A stretch of DNA of 31,327 nucleotides from JBCCGR01 sp039029195 (GTDB lineage Bacteria > Pseudomonadota > Alphaproteobacteria > Rhizobiales > Rhizobiaceae): contig JBCCGR010000055.1 of the NCBI GenBank assembly GCA_039029195.1, positions 1 to 31,327 of the forward strand, read 5' to 3'. Positions 1-8,882 of this stretch are shown here, in pieces. How positions within the stretch are numbered: position 1 is the first letter of the stretch; the number at the start of each line of letters is the position of its first letter. The notes beneath the pieces were generated by a model. That model made no database searches. It was given only the letters and a program-made list of their open reading frames with translations, and was not told the DNA's origin. Both the position numbers and the translations under genes were made by a program.

Positions 1-60
1 GGCAGCGCGGCCAACCGGCTGAAAGACGCGATTTCCGATCTGTTCGAGGCGGATACTTAG
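1..60 (+). CDS. 3' end of an unidentified gene (partial)
   Basis: An open frame enters from the left edge and ends with TAG at 58-60. Only 19 codons are visible, ending in LFEADT. The peptide looks like an amphipathic C-terminal helix, but it is too short to assign to a family. The open frame and the repeat-filled gap that follows support a real gene end. No function is proposed. Confidence 0.5.
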   Translation, partial: GSAANRLKDAISDLFEADT

Positions 61-118
61 TCGTCGTTCTGCACTTGCTTAAGATCCTTCAGATTTTAGA
101 GCAGAAAGGGCACAGTCC

Positions 119-253
119 AATCCACCTCATGGTGAGCTTGTCGAACCACGAGGTGGCCAAGACCGTTTGAGCATGGGCTCAGCGTCACAGTTTTGAACCT
201 GCTCGATGTGGTCGGGCCGCATCCCCCTTCGACGAGTTCAGGGTGAGGGCGCG
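119..253. repeat. Interspersed palindromic repeat, family A, copy 1
   Basis: Two inverted half-elements: the left one contains GTGAGCTTGTCGAACCACGA, and the right one contains CTTCGACGAGTTCAGGGTGA, a diverged reverse complement. Related copies lie at about 6286-6390, 13153-13222 and 25479-25567, always between genes. No coding frame is convincing here. Confidence 0.75.
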
Positions 254-267
254 GTTGTATTGACCAA

Positions 268-894
268 TCACACCACAATCGTAACGCTGGTTTCCTGATG
301 ATCACCGCGATCAACAAACGCCATCGACACGCCCGCTGCCGCGTCGCGTGACATGCTGCGATAAAGGAAATCCCGCTTATTTTGTGGATGACCCTTGATG
401 TAAAGCTGCGATGTCAGGAGTTCCCGCCTGCCATCAAGCACCTTCAAATGGATGTGCGGCGTGCGACCGGGATAGGTCACCGGCATGATCGTGCGAAAGG
501 AAAACCGGCCATCGCCATTTGTGATGTCGTGGCCAAATCCCTGGAACCCACGGTCGTGCACGAGATCGCGGTTATCGCCGGGATGAAGATATTTTCCGTT
601 CCAGTCGCACTGCCAGATTTCAACGCGCTTATTGGAAAACGGTTTTCCCGCCCGGTCAAGCAGCGTTCCCGCGATCCTGATCACCTCGCCACCGGCGGCC
701 CGCACTTCGCCATCAATCTTCACCAGATCATTGTCGATGTCCGCACCACGCATGGCGGGAGTTGGGTAGAATGGCCCCTCCGCCGCACTTGGCGTTCGCA
801 TTGCAGCGCTCGCGCCTCTAAAGACAAGCGCGCCACCCAGCAGAGCTGACAGTCCTGAGAAAACACCGCGCCGCGAAACCGATTTCTTCAACAT
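268..894 (-). CDS. Tat-exported intradiol ring-cleavage dioxygenase family protein
   Basis: The 208-residue protein resembles the catalytic core of the intradiol dioxygenases (catechol 1,2- and protocatechuate 3,4-dioxygenase beta type), which open aromatic diols using non-heme Fe(III). The expected Tyr-Tyr-His-His iron ligands are visible as Tyr102, Tyr141, His147 and His149 (motif YPGRTPHIHLKV). The N-terminus has SRRGVF followed by a hydrophobic stretch ending in ASA near residue 30, which fits a twin-arginine signal peptide, so the enzyme probably acts in the periplasm or at the envelope. The start is supported by GGAG about 7 nt upstream. It lies 110 nt downstream of phnY on the same strand but has no obvious link to phosphonate use. 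The real substrate is unknown; exported single-subunit members of this family are poorly characterised. Confidence 0.85.
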   Translation of the reverse strand: MLKKSVSRRGVFSGLSALLGGALVFRGASAAMRTPSAAEGPFYPTPAMRGADIDNDLVKIDGEVRAAGGEVIRIAGTLLDRAGKPFSNKRVEIWQCDWNGKYLHPGDNRDLVHDRGFQGFGHDITNGDGRFSFRTIMPVTYPGRTPHIHLKVLDGRRELLTSQLYIKGHPQNKRDFLYRSMSRDAAAGVSMAFVDRGDHQETSVTIVV

Positions 895-1004
895 GCCAGG
901 GCTCCATCTACAATGATATCAACGCGAGTGAATCTTGTAGGCCGCCTGCGCCTTGGCAAGTTACAGTCTGTCCATGTTGATCAATTCGGGCCGGGTGATG
1001 CCAA

Positions 1005-2462
1005 TCAAGCTGGCCAGGGCAGGGAATAGGTCTTCACATTGGTGAAGAAGCGCATCGCTTCCAGCACGCCTTCCTTCACCGCATTTCCGGAATCCTTGAT
1101 GCCACCAAACGGAGACATTTCAATGCGGTAGCCAGGCTGCTCCCAGATGTTGACCGTGCCCACATCAAGCCCGTTGATGAATGAAATCGCGCGGTTGAGA
1201 TCGTTGGTGCAAACGCCTGAGGAAAGACCGAAAGCGGTGGAATTGGAAATCGCCATGACCTCGTCATCATTGTCCGGCACGCGGACAATCGGCACGACGG
1301 GCCCAAAGGTTTCTTCCATTACCAGTTCCGATTCATGCGGCACATGATCAACAACGATTGGTGGCAACAGAGCGCCCTGGCGGCCCGGATCGTAAAGCAC
1401 TTTCGCGCCTTGTTTTACCGCGTCGTACACACGACGTTCAAATGTCTCTGCCGCCTTGTCGTGGATCACACAACCAAGCTGCGTGTCAGGATCCTGCGGA
1501 TCGCCGAATTTGATTGCCTTTGCCTTTTCCAAAATGAGCGGCACGATTTTGTCGGCAACCGATTCCTGCACCAGAATGCGCTTTACCGCCGTGCAGCGCT
1601 GGCCAGAATTGCCGGTGGCACCAGCAACAGCAATCGTGGCTGCCTTTTCAAGGTCAGCTTCTGACAGATCGTTGAGAATGATCAGCGGATCATTACCGCC
1701 CAGTTCCAATGCGGTGCGTTTGTAGGCGGCTTTCCCGGCAATCAGTTTGCCCACCGGCACACCGCCGGTGAAGGTGATGATATCGATGTTTTCATTGGTG
1801 ATCATTTCATCACCAATGTCCTGAGGCCAGCCGGTCACCACCTGGAACATTTCCGGCGGAAGACCCGCTTCATACAGGATGTCAGCGAGTGTGAGAGCCG
1901 TGAGCGGCGTGAGCTCGGTCGGCTTGCAAACCGCGCAATTGTTGGTGGCAATCGCCGGGGCAATCTTGTGCGCCACCATGTTGAGTGGGTGGTTGAAAGG
2001 CGTGATTGCCGAGATCGCCCGAACGGGCTCGCGCTTGGTATAGATCTTGCGCTCCTTTCCCTGGGGGGTGAGATCACAGGAATAGATTTGCCCGTCATCA
2101 AGGATTGCCAACTGCCCGGCAAGCGTGAACACGTCGTAGGAGCGTCCGGTCTCATAGAGAGAATGCTGCTTGCAGATGCCGAGTTCCAGGGTCAGCCAGT
2201 GAGCGATCTCCTCGCGTCGCTCGCGAATGAGTTCAGCGGTGCGGAAGAGGATTTGCTGGCGCTCATAGCGCGAGAGTTTGGGCTGATAGTTGGCGGCAAT
2301 CTCAAAGGCTTCTGCCGCATGCTGAGCCGTGCCAGCGGGCACCGTGCCAATCACCTCGTTGGTGTAGGGGTATAGAACCTCCACAACTTCCTTGGTGGTG
2401 ACCTTCTTCCCGCCAATGCGCATCGCATCGTGACGGATTTTGTGTTCTGTTTCCTGAAGCAT
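1005..2462 (-). CDS. phnY: Phosphonoacetaldehyde dehydrogenase
   Basis: A 485-residue member of the aldehyde dehydrogenase superfamily that oxidises phosphonoacetaldehyde to phosphonoacetate with NAD+. Visible catalytic residues are Asn157 (TPFNHP), Glu253 (ALELGGNDP) and the nucleophile Cys290 (GNSGQRCTAVKR), at nearly the positions known for the Sinorhizobium meliloti enzyme. Length is full. It is the last gene of phnW-phnA-phnY, starting 9 nt after the phnA stop codon, so the two are almost certainly cotranscribed. Context between PhnW and PhnA homologues makes the substrate assignment stronger than for a lone aldehyde dehydrogenase. No clear hairpin terminator follows it. Confidence 0.93.
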   Translation of the reverse strand: MLQETEHKIRHDAMRIGGKKVTTKEVVEVLYPYTNEVIGTVPAGTAQHAAEAFEIAANYQPKLSRYERQQILFRTAELIRERREEIAHWLTLELGICKQHSLYETGRSYDVFTLAGQLAILDDGQIYSCDLTPQGKERKIYTKREPVRAISAITPFNHPLNMVAHKIAPAIATNNCAVCKPTELTPLTALTLADILYEAGLPPEMFQVVTGWPQDIGDEMITNENIDIITFTGGVPVGKLIAGKAAYKRTALELGGNDPLIILNDLSEADLEKAATIAVAGATGNSGQRCTAVKRILVQESVADKIVPLILEKAKAIKFGDPQDPDTQLGCVIHDKAAETFERRVYDAVKQGAKVLYDPGRQGALLPPIVVDHVPHESELVMEETFGPVVPIVRVPDNDDEVMAISNSTAFGLSSGVCTNDLNRAISFINGLDVGTVNIWEQPGYRIEMSPFGGIKDSGNAVKEGVLEAMRFFTNVKTYSLPWPA

Positions 2463-2471
2463 GAGATCAGC

Positions 2472-3737
2472 CTATTCTGCATTCGCCATTGCGGCGGCCT
2501 GAGCGGCGTAAAAGAAAGCATCAAAATTGCGCAGCACCGGTGCGTCCGGCAAATCCGGCATCACGCGGTTGACGATGAACGGCACTTCTTGCTCCGTCAG
2601 CCCGCCATGGGAGCGAAGAGGCTCATCAAGTGCTGCCAGATCATGCCGGTCTTCCGATGTGCCAAGCGTCATGTTTTCGGTTGAAACGATGGTGATATCG
2701 CCAATCCGGTCTGCCGGAAGCTCATACTTGGCGCAGGCCTCTTCGCTTGAGAGCACTTCGAGAACCTCATCCAGCGCGGCCAATCGCGAGACAGTGTCTG
2801 TCACATCCGCACTGTCCGGCAGATAGGCTGTGGCGAAGGAACCGAGCGCCCCATGGTGTACCACATAGGGGTCTGTGATCGGCAGGATCACCCGCGCTTC
2901 ACCCGCACCAAACCATTCGTCCATCAGGTCCTGAATGTAGATCACTGACGGGTCACCATTGGCATCATGCTTGGGCTTCATGCCATGATCCGCCGTCACG
3001 ACGATGGCGGCACCCATGGCATCCAACTCGGTGAGATATTTGTCGAACATCTCATAGAAGGCATTCGCTTCTGGCACACCAGGTGCATATTTGTGCTGCA
3101 CATAGTCCGTGGTGGTCAGATACATCACGTCCGGCTGCCACTCTTTCAACAGTTTCACACCGGCAGCAAATACGAACTCTGAAAGTTCCGCTGAATAGAC
3201 ATTTGGCACCGGAAAATCGAGCCAAGCCGAGGCATTGTCGACGCCGTTTTCCGCCAGTGTCGTCGTGTCAGACTTCTCTGCGGAGAAGCATCTGGCGCGA
3301 TCTTCGTCAAAAGCCAGACCGTGGCCCAGCAGTGCCCGCAGTTTGTCCTTGGCAGTCACCACCGCAACCTTGTGACCAGCATTGTAGTAGCCGCTGAAAA
3401 TGGTCGGTGCGCGCAGGAACTTTGGATCATTCATCATCACTTCCTCGCCCGTTTCCGGGTCGTAGAGAAAGTTGCCGCAAATCCCGTGCACGGATGGCGG
3501 GCGTCCCGTGGCAATCGACAGATTGTTGGGGTTGGTGAAACTTGGGATCACAGAATGCGCCATGCGCACAGTGCCAGTTTCGCGAATGCGCTTCAGGGTT
3601 GGCATCAGCCCGGCATCAATTGCCGCATCCAGATAGGCCGGCTCGCAACCATCAAGACAAATGGAAATGGCGCAAGTATAGGGGCGCTGATAGGCGCGGT
3701 CGTTCACGGTCACCGCGATGGGGGTCATATCATTCAT
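2472..3737 (-). CDS. phnA: Phosphonoacetate hydrolase
   Basis: A 421-residue alkaline-phosphatase-superfamily enzyme that cleaves the C-P bond of phosphonoacetate to give acetate and phosphate. All metal and nucleophile residues of the family are in place: Asp29 (SICLDGCEP), nucleophile Thr68 (PSFTNPNN), Asp211 and His215 (TTTDYVQHKYAPG), Asp249 and His250 (VTADHG), and His376 (LRSHGGL). The start at 3737 (MNDMTPIAV) is chosen because it gives the family's N-terminus and has GAGGA upstream; a longer frame reaches 3857 but would overlap the end of phnW and its extra 40 residues are low-complexity. It lies 25 nt after phnW and 9 nt before phnY. Confidence 0.94.
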   Translation of the reverse strand: MNDMTPIAVTVNDRAYQRPYTCAISICLDGCEPAYLDAAIDAGLMPTLKRIRETGTVRMAHSVIPSFTNPNNLSIATGRPPSVHGICGNFLYDPETGEEVMMNDPKFLRAPTIFSGYYNAGHKVAVVTAKDKLRALLGHGLAFDEDRARCFSAEKSDTTTLAENGVDNASAWLDFPVPNVYSAELSEFVFAAGVKLLKEWQPDVMYLTTTDYVQHKYAPGVPEANAFYEMFDKYLTELDAMGAAIVVTADHGMKPKHDANGDPSVIYIQDLMDEWFGAGEARVILPITDPYVVHHGALGSFATAYLPDSADVTDTVSRLAALDEVLEVLSSEEACAKYELPADRIGDITIVSTENMTLGTSEDRHDLAALDEPLRSHGGLTEQEVPFIVNRVMPDLPDAPVLRNFDAFFYAAQAAAMANAE

Positions 3738-3762
3738 GGGATGGGGTTCCTCGAATTCAGCG

Positions 3763-4962
3763 TTACGCGGCGAGTTTTTCGCGTTCAGAAAGAGCGGCAG
3801 GTGAGGGGGAGGCGTCATCGACACCCAATTCGTCCAGCACCTCTTTGGCAGCGGCAATCGCCTGTCGGATCATGGTCTCATCCATCCAGCCAATGCAGCC
3901 GATGCGGAAGGAATCGACCACGGTCAGCTTGCCCGGATAGATGACGAAATTGCGTTCAGCCATTCCCTTGTAGAAGGCTTCGAAATCAAAATTCGGATGA
4001 ATGGGATTGAAGAAGGTCAAAATGATCGGCGCCAGCCACTCATCCTGCAAAAGCGTTTCAAATCCCAGTTCGCGCATGCCTTCGACAAGCACATCGCGGT
4101 TTCGCGCATACCGCGCCCCGCGTCCTGCAACCCCGCCCTCAAGTTCATGCAGCCGCAGCGCTTCGGTAAAAGCCGCCAGCACATGAGTTGGCGGCGTAAA
4201 GCGCCACTGTTGGGTTTTGTTCATGCTTGTCCACTGGTCGTAGAGATCAAGGCTCAGCGAATGGCTGACACCCTTGGCGGCTTCCAGTTCGGACTTCTTG
4301 GCAATCACAAAACCAAAACCTGGCACGCCTTCAATGCATTTGTTGGCCGATGAAACCATGCCGGCAAACTGAATTTCATTGACGTTGAGCGGCAACGCTC
4401 CAAACGCACTCATGGAATCGATGAGCAGTTTGCATCCGGCTGCTGCCACGGCGCCGGAAATTTCCTTCAACGGGTTCAAAATGCCCGACGAAGTTTCGCA
4501 ATGGACCACAATCACGTGGGTGATTGACGGGTCTGCCTTCAGTGCGGCTGTCACCTCGGATCCGCGCGGGGGCAGATAATCGCCCTTGTCGATCACCACA
4601 TGGTCACGGTTGAGATAGTCGAGAATTTTGGCAATGCGCTTGCCGTATGCACCGTTGACCAGAACCAGGGTGCGGGAGTCGCGTGGCAGGAGCGAGCCAC
4701 ACATGGCCTCAACCGAAAAGGTGCCACTGCCCTGCATGGGAACGCAGTCATACTCACCGCTGGAGTCGCCCGCCATCGCGACAAGCCGTCGCCGGATTTC
4801 AGCGGTCATATCGCGAAAATCATAGTCGCGTGATCCCCAGTCGCGCAGCATCTTTTCCTTCACAGAATAGGCGGTGGTCAGCGGGCCGGGTGTCAGCAGA
4901 TAGGGTTCGCCCAGCTTTGGCGGTTCAATGGCTGGGAATTCAGTTTCAGCGGCAGTGGTCAT
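3763..4962 (-). CDS. phnW: 2-aminoethylphosphonate--pyruvate transaminase
   Basis: A 399-residue class V PLP aminotransferase that moves the amino group of 2-aminoethylphosphonate to pyruvate, giving phosphonoacetaldehyde and alanine. Typical features are YLLTPGPLTT near residues 21-30, the MQGSGTFSVEAM segment (76-87), the PLP-ring Asp182 (LLIDSMSAFG) and the Schiff-base Lys208 (SSANKCIEGVPGFG). The start at 4962 is preferred over an in-frame ATG at 5112, because the 50 upstream residues are AT-rich, Cys/Phe-rich and unlike the family. It is the first gene of phnWAY and faces away from the LysR gene at 5312, across a shared control region. Confidence 0.95.
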   Translation of the reverse strand: MTTAAETEFPAIEPPKLGEPYLLTPGPLTTAYSVKEKMLRDWGSRDYDFRDMTAEIRRRLVAMAGDSSGEYDCVPMQGSGTFSVEAMCGSLLPRDSRTLVLVNGAYGKRIAKILDYLNRDHVVIDKGDYLPPRGSEVTAALKADPSITHVIVVHCETSSGILNPLKEISGAVAAAGCKLLIDSMSAFGALPLNVNEIQFAGMVSSANKCIEGVPGFGFVIAKKSELEAAKGVSHSLSLDLYDQWTSMNKTQQWRFTPPTHVLAAFTEALRLHELEGGVAGRGARYARNRDVLVEGMRELGFETLLQDEWLAPIILTFFNPIHPNFDFEAFYKGMAERNFVIYPGKLTVVDSFRIGCIGWMDETMIRQAIAAAKEVLDELGVDDASPSPAALSEREKLAA

Positions 4963-5311
4963 GGGATTTGGGTCTCGAAACGAGAGTCGCACAATGGATG
5001 TGGATGTACTGCTAACAGTTTTATACGAAAAATCGATATTGCAAATGACACCATAAAAATGAGTGATGATGCAAAAATATCGTGAGAAACAGCAGGGGTA
5101 TTGGGCGGCCAATTTTCACCAAAACCGAGAGTATGACACTTTTTGAACAAAGCAAGGTGCAGAATTCGTTTATTATTTTCGATTTCTCAGCCACCTCCCA
5201 GTGAGTGCCTGCCTCCAGCGGGTAGCATCCGGTCTCAAAATTTAACTTGATTTGGATAATCAGAATTTATACTAGGCGCACTTACACCGTTTCAGATTAT
5301 GGAGCTATCTG
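4963..5311. promoter_or_regulatory. Divergent phnW / LysR control region
   Basis: A 349-nt AT-rich gap between divergent phnW and the LysR gene, the usual place for LysR binding and autoregulation. For the rightward gene a possible sigma-70 promoter is TTGATT at 5247-5252 and TATACT at 5268-5273, with a short 15-nt spacer, 38 nt before the ATG. For phnW I see TTGCAA followed by TATAAA near 5028-5052 on the minus strand, but the spacer is too short to trust. Several T-N11-A matches exist but none stands out. No further gene is visible. Confidence 0.5.
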
Positions 5312-6187
5312 ATGCGCTATTCACAACTTCGGGCATTCCATCATGTGGCAATTGCGGGTGGATTTTCCCGTGCCGCGGAAATGCTGGGCCTCACTCAGCC
5401 GGCAATCTCGGATCAGGTGCGCAAGCTTGAGACGGAGTATGACCTCAGGCTGTTCAACCGTGACCGAAAACAGGTGGAACTCACTAAGGCAGGCGACGAT
5501 CTCTTGCAGATAACCCGCCGCATGTTTGAGGTGGAGGCGCAGGCTGCGGAATTCCTGACTGAATCGAGAGAGTTGAAGGCCGGTCGCCTCTCCATCTATG
5601 CCGATTCCGCGCATCATATTCTGGATGTGATTGCCCGCTTTCGCGATATCTACCCCAACGTCTTCGTGTCTGTTGCCCATGGCAACACGGAAACCGTTCT
5701 GGAGGCGCTGCGCACCTACGAAGCAGATGTGGGTGTGCTTGGCGAATTGCCGGAGAGCCGCGAGCACCAAAGCCTGCCGCTGAGCCGGGAACCCATCATT
5801 GCGTTCGCAGCCAAGGACAGCACAGCCGGGAGCCTTAGCACGATCACGCTGCGTGATCTGGCAGACCTGCCGCTGGTGATGCGGGAAAAGGGATCAAAGA
5901 CCCGCGCCAAGATCGAGCAGGCGGCCGAACGAAATGGCCTCACACTCAACATCCAGATCGAAGCCGAAGGCCGCGAGGCGGTTCGTGAGATTGTTGCGGC
6001 AAGCGGCGGCGTGGGCATCGTCTCGCGCGCTGAATTTGGCGACGATCCGCGCTTTGTGGCGATCCCGATTTCCGATGTCAGCGTGTTCATGGACGAGGCG
6101 CTGATTTGTATGCGCGAGCGTCAGGACAGCCGCCTCATTCGGTCTTTCATGAAAATTGCGAGGGACACGGTGGCCGAACGGGGGTGA
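5312..6187 (+). CDS. LysR-family transcriptional regulator, probable phn regulator
   Basis: A 291-residue LysR-type regulator. Residues 1-60 form the winged helix-turn-helix (AFHHVAIAGGFSRAAEMLGL, then TQPAISDQVRKLE), and residues about 90-290 the periplasmic-binding-like effector domain (GRLSIYADSAHH onward). Divergent placement next to phnWAY, with LysR genes commonly adjacent to such clusters, suggests it senses 2-aminoethylphosphonate or a pathway intermediate and activates phnW. That role is inferred from position only. The start is the first ATG of the frame and gives the standard LysR N-terminus. Confidence 0.88.
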   Translation: MRYSQLRAFHHVAIAGGFSRAAEMLGLTQPAISDQVRKLETEYDLRLFNRDRKQVELTKAGDDLLQITRRMFEVEAQAAEFLTESRELKAGRLSIYADSAHHILDVIARFRDIYPNVFVSVAHGNTETVLEALRTYEADVGVLGELPESREHQSLPLSREPIIAFAAKDSTAGSLSTITLRDLADLPLVMREKGSKTRAKIEQAAERNGLTLNIQIEAEGREAVREIVAASGGVGIVSRAEFGDDPRFVAIPISDVSVFMDEALICMRERQDSRLIRSFMKIARDTVAERG

Positions 6188-6285
6188 GGATGAGTATGGC
6201 GGCACAATGGGAGGGTGTTGTGCAGGTCCATTCCCCTGGCAAACATGGCAATCGCTTGTCGAACTCTCAAGTGCCAGATGAAATC

Positions 6286-6390
6286 GCTCCACCGCATGGT
6301 GAGCTTGTCGAACGGCGAGGTGGAGCGCTCAACATGCTGAACGAAGCGTGGCCACACCCTTTCCTTCGACAGGCTCAGGATGAGGGAGTG
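6286..6390. repeat. Interspersed palindromic repeat, family A, copy 2
   Basis: The left arm contains GCATGGTGAGCTTGTCGAAC and the right arm CTTCGACAGGCTCAGGATGA, inverted relative to each other as in the copy at 119-253. It lies in the 635-nt gap between the LysR gene and the MFS gene, together with a family B element. I see no gene in that gap. Confidence 0.75.
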
Positions 6391-6453
6391 GATCAGCCTC
6401 TGGCAGCAGGCGTGCTGTCATCAACTCCGTTCGCATTGTACACCCTCTCCATC

Positions 6454-6618
6454 GTCATCCCGGGCCTGGCCCGGGATCCAGGTGCGATTGCTGCGGGAGC
6501 GATGCGAGTTGTCTTGCGCGGTAACCTGCAAAACCAACGCGCCGCGATTTCTCGAACAACGACAAACATTTCATCTGACGCAACCCCACCTGGACCCTGA
6601 CCTTCGTCAGGGTGACGG
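6454..6618. repeat. Interspersed inverted-repeat element, family B, copy 1
   Basis: The outer arms are GTCATCCCGGG with CCCGGGATCCAGG at the left, and CCTGGACCCTGACC with GGTCAGGGTGAC at the right (6586-6618). Each arm is a small hairpin, and the two arms face each other. A reverse-oriented copy lies at 18914-19060 and a diverged one at 12145-12243. Confidence 0.7.
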
Positions 6619-6822
6619 AGGAAGAGGAAAGTGAGGAGTGTAAATTGAACAGCTCAGCTCGCGCCGAGGGCCTGCCGACATTGAAAACGCTGCCACCCTC
6701 AAGATGTCATCCCTGGTTGGGTCCTCCGCCCGAGATCACCAACCCTTCCAAAAACAAAGTGACCTCATCGCCCGAATATGGTGGATTGGTCTGCCTGTTC
6801 CCGAACACCCCTCCCTGCCTTC

Positions 6823-8016
6823 ATGTCACAGCCACAGCCGCAAGGCGCCTTTGATCCCCGCTATCTGATCGTGCTTGGCGCGGGGGCGACCCAGTTCATG
6901 ATCATTGGGGCAATTTTTGCCTACGGGTTGTTTTTCAGCGAACTGGAACGGGAGTTCGGTTGGTCACGCACCGTGCTGTCGATGGGCACATCCTTTGCGT
7001 TTCTGCTGATGGGCGTTCTCGCCATTTTTTGCGGACGGCTGAATGAACGCTTCGGCCCCCGCAAAATCCTTTTGGTGACCGGAACACTTTACGGGCTCGG
7101 CTACATCATCCTGTCCCGCATTACCGAGTCCTGGGAACTCGTCGTCTACTACACCCTGTTTTCAGCCATTGGCCTTGGGTCTCACGATGTGAACACCCTT
7201 TCCACGGTTGCGCGCTGGTTCGACAAGCGCCGCGGCATCATGACGGCTCTGGTAAAAACCGGAACAGCCTGTGGTCAGCTGACTATTCCTCCGCTTGTTG
7301 CCATATTGATTGTCACCTTTGGCTGGCGCACATCATTTGCGGTCATGGGCGTCGCCTCCATGGTCCTGTTGTGGATAGCGGCAATTCCCATGCGCCTGCC
7401 GCCCAAACCGGCGAATGAAGCAGCGCCACTTAGCGGCCCGTCGTTTGAGGAAGCGCGGCGAACGCGGGCATTCTGGACACTTTGTTTCGCCCAGCTTCTG
7501 TTCTTTCCAACGCTGGTGACGGTTCCCACCCACATCGCGGTGCACGGTCAGGATCTGGGACTCAACGAAGCCCGCGCTGCCTTGCTTTTGTCCGTCACTG
7601 CCGGCCTCAGCATCCTTGGGCGGCTCATGATCGGAACGCTCGTTGACAGGCTGGGCAGTCGCTCCGGCTATATTTTGTGCCTGACACCGCTGATCATCAG
7701 TCTGGTGGCTTACATGCTGATCACCCGGTCGGAGCTGCTTTATTTTGCCGCCGCGCTCTACGGCATCGGCCATGGCGGGCTCTTTACCGTTGTGTCGCCC
7801 ACCATCGCCGAGTGTTTTGGTATGCGCGCCCATGCCAGCGTGTTTGGCGTTGTGGTGTTTTTTGGCTCAGTCGGTGGTGCCGGTGGTCCGATTGCGGCAG
7901 GTTGGATTTTCGATGTCACAGGCAGCTACACATGGGCCTTCGCCGGGCTCGCCGGTTTTGCTACCCTTGCTTTGCTGCTGATTTTGAGCCTCAAGCCCAA
8001 CCCGCAGTCGGCCTAG
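6823..8016 (+). CDS. MFS transporter
   Basis: A 397-residue major facilitator superfamily permease with about 12 hydrophobic segments. The loop between helices 2 and 3 (GRLNERFGPRKILLVTG) and the matching loop in the second half (GRLMIGTLVDRLGSRSG) are typical. It resembles the monocarboxylate/oxalate:formate-like branch (RWFDKRRGIMTALVKTGTA), but the substrate cannot be read from sequence. It ends only 18 nt before ureD, so it probably shares the urease transcript; a role in moving urea-related or organic-anion substrates is inference. The start is uncertain: ATG at 6823 begins next to the first membrane helix, while an in-frame ATG at 6778 would add 15 residues; neither has a clear ribosome-binding site. 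Confidence 0.85.
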   Translation: MSQPQPQGAFDPRYLIVLGAGATQFMIIGAIFAYGLFFSELEREFGWSRTVLSMGTSFAFLLMGVLAIFCGRLNERFGPRKILLVTGTLYGLGYIILSRITESWELVVYYTLFSAIGLGSHDVNTLSTVARWFDKRRGIMTALVKTGTACGQLTIPPLVAILIVTFGWRTSFAVMGVASMVLLWIAAIPMRLPPKPANEAAPLSGPSFEEARRTRAFWTLCFAQLLFFPTLVTVPTHIAVHGQDLGLNEARAALLLSVTAGLSILGRLMIGTLVDRLGSRSGYILCLTPLIISLVAYMLITRSELLYFAAALYGIGHGGLFTVVSPTIAECFGMRAHASVFGVVVFFGSVGGAGGPIAAGWIFDVTGSYTWAFAGLAGFATLALLLILSLKPNPQSA

Positions 8017-8034
8017 TTTCAGGGACTTCGGACC

Positions 8035-8871
8035 ATGAACATCGCCGTGCCAACTGACATCAACAATGCAGCCTCGGTTCAGCGTAGCCGGGGAGTGGGT
8101 CGTTTGACGTGTAAGGCCGATGGATCACGTACGGCTATCGAAAACCTCTACCAGCAGGGCTGCTGCAAAATCCGCATTCCCGCGCAGATTGGCACAGATG
8201 CGTTGCAAGCCGTCATGGTCAACTCATCGGGCGGCATGACAGGCGGCGACCGGCTTGATTGGCAGTTTCAGGCAGGTGTGGGAACCACGCTCACTGTCAC
8301 GACACAGGCTTGCGAACGGGTCTATAAATCGAGCGGTGGTGCCGCTGAGACGAAGGTTGATCTGAAGATCGAACAAAGCGCAAAACTGGCCTGGTTGCCG
8401 CAGGAAACCATCCTCTTCGACGAAGGCCGCTTCAGCCGCACCATCAACGTCGTGATCAAAGGCGATGGCGAACTGCTGATGGTGGAACCTGTTATCTTTG
8501 GGCGTCAGGCCATGGGCGAGGCAGTGGAACAGGGTGAGTTTCGCGACTGTTGGCGCATCCGGCACAATGGCAAACTGCTCCATGCGGAGAACTTTGCTCT
8601 GTCCGGCGAAATTTCCCGACATCTCGTCCTTCCGGCTGTGTCCGGCGGCGCACGTGCGATGGCAACCATTTTGCTCGTCGCGCCCCGCGCCGAAGGCTTG
8701 CTTGTGGCACTGCGCGAAAAAATTGCAGGTTTTGGGACCGCATCTTTCTGGAATGGCAAGCTTCTTGCTCGAATCGTGGCAAAAGATGGCTATGAGCTAC
8801 GAAAAGGGCTGGCAGACGCCATTCACTTGCTCAATCAACAAGCGCCATTGCCTAAAATCTGGTCAATCTGA
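8035..8871 (+). CDS. ureD: Urease accessory protein UreD
   Basis: A 278-residue UreD (UreH) protein. It binds apo-urease and, together with UreF and UreG, helps deliver nickel and carbon dioxide to the active site. Family features are the VNSSGGMTGGDRLDW segment (about residues 62-76), TQACERVYKSSGG (91-103), and LAWLPQETILFDEGRF (near 124-139). It is followed 11 nt later by ureA, the usual alphaproteobacterial order. Length is normal. Confidence 0.95.
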   Translation: MNIAVPTDINNAASVQRSRGVGRLTCKADGSRTAIENLYQQGCCKIRIPAQIGTDALQAVMVNSSGGMTGGDRLDWQFQAGVGTTLTVTTQACERVYKSSGGAAETKVDLKIEQSAKLAWLPQETILFDEGRFSRTINVVIKGDGELLMVEPVIFGRQAMGEAVEQGEFRDCWRIRHNGKLLHAENFALSGEISRHLVLPAVSGGARAMATILLVAPRAEGLLVALREKIAGFGTASFWNGKLLARIVAKDGYELRKGLADAIHLLNQQAPLPKIWSI

Positions 8872-8882
8872 CGGGGGTATTG

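Noticed and set aside
3321..3944. 207-residue plus-strand frame over phnA and phnW
   Set aside because: Crosses the boundary of two well-supported genes on the other strand and is Arg/His-rich in the way of shadow frames.
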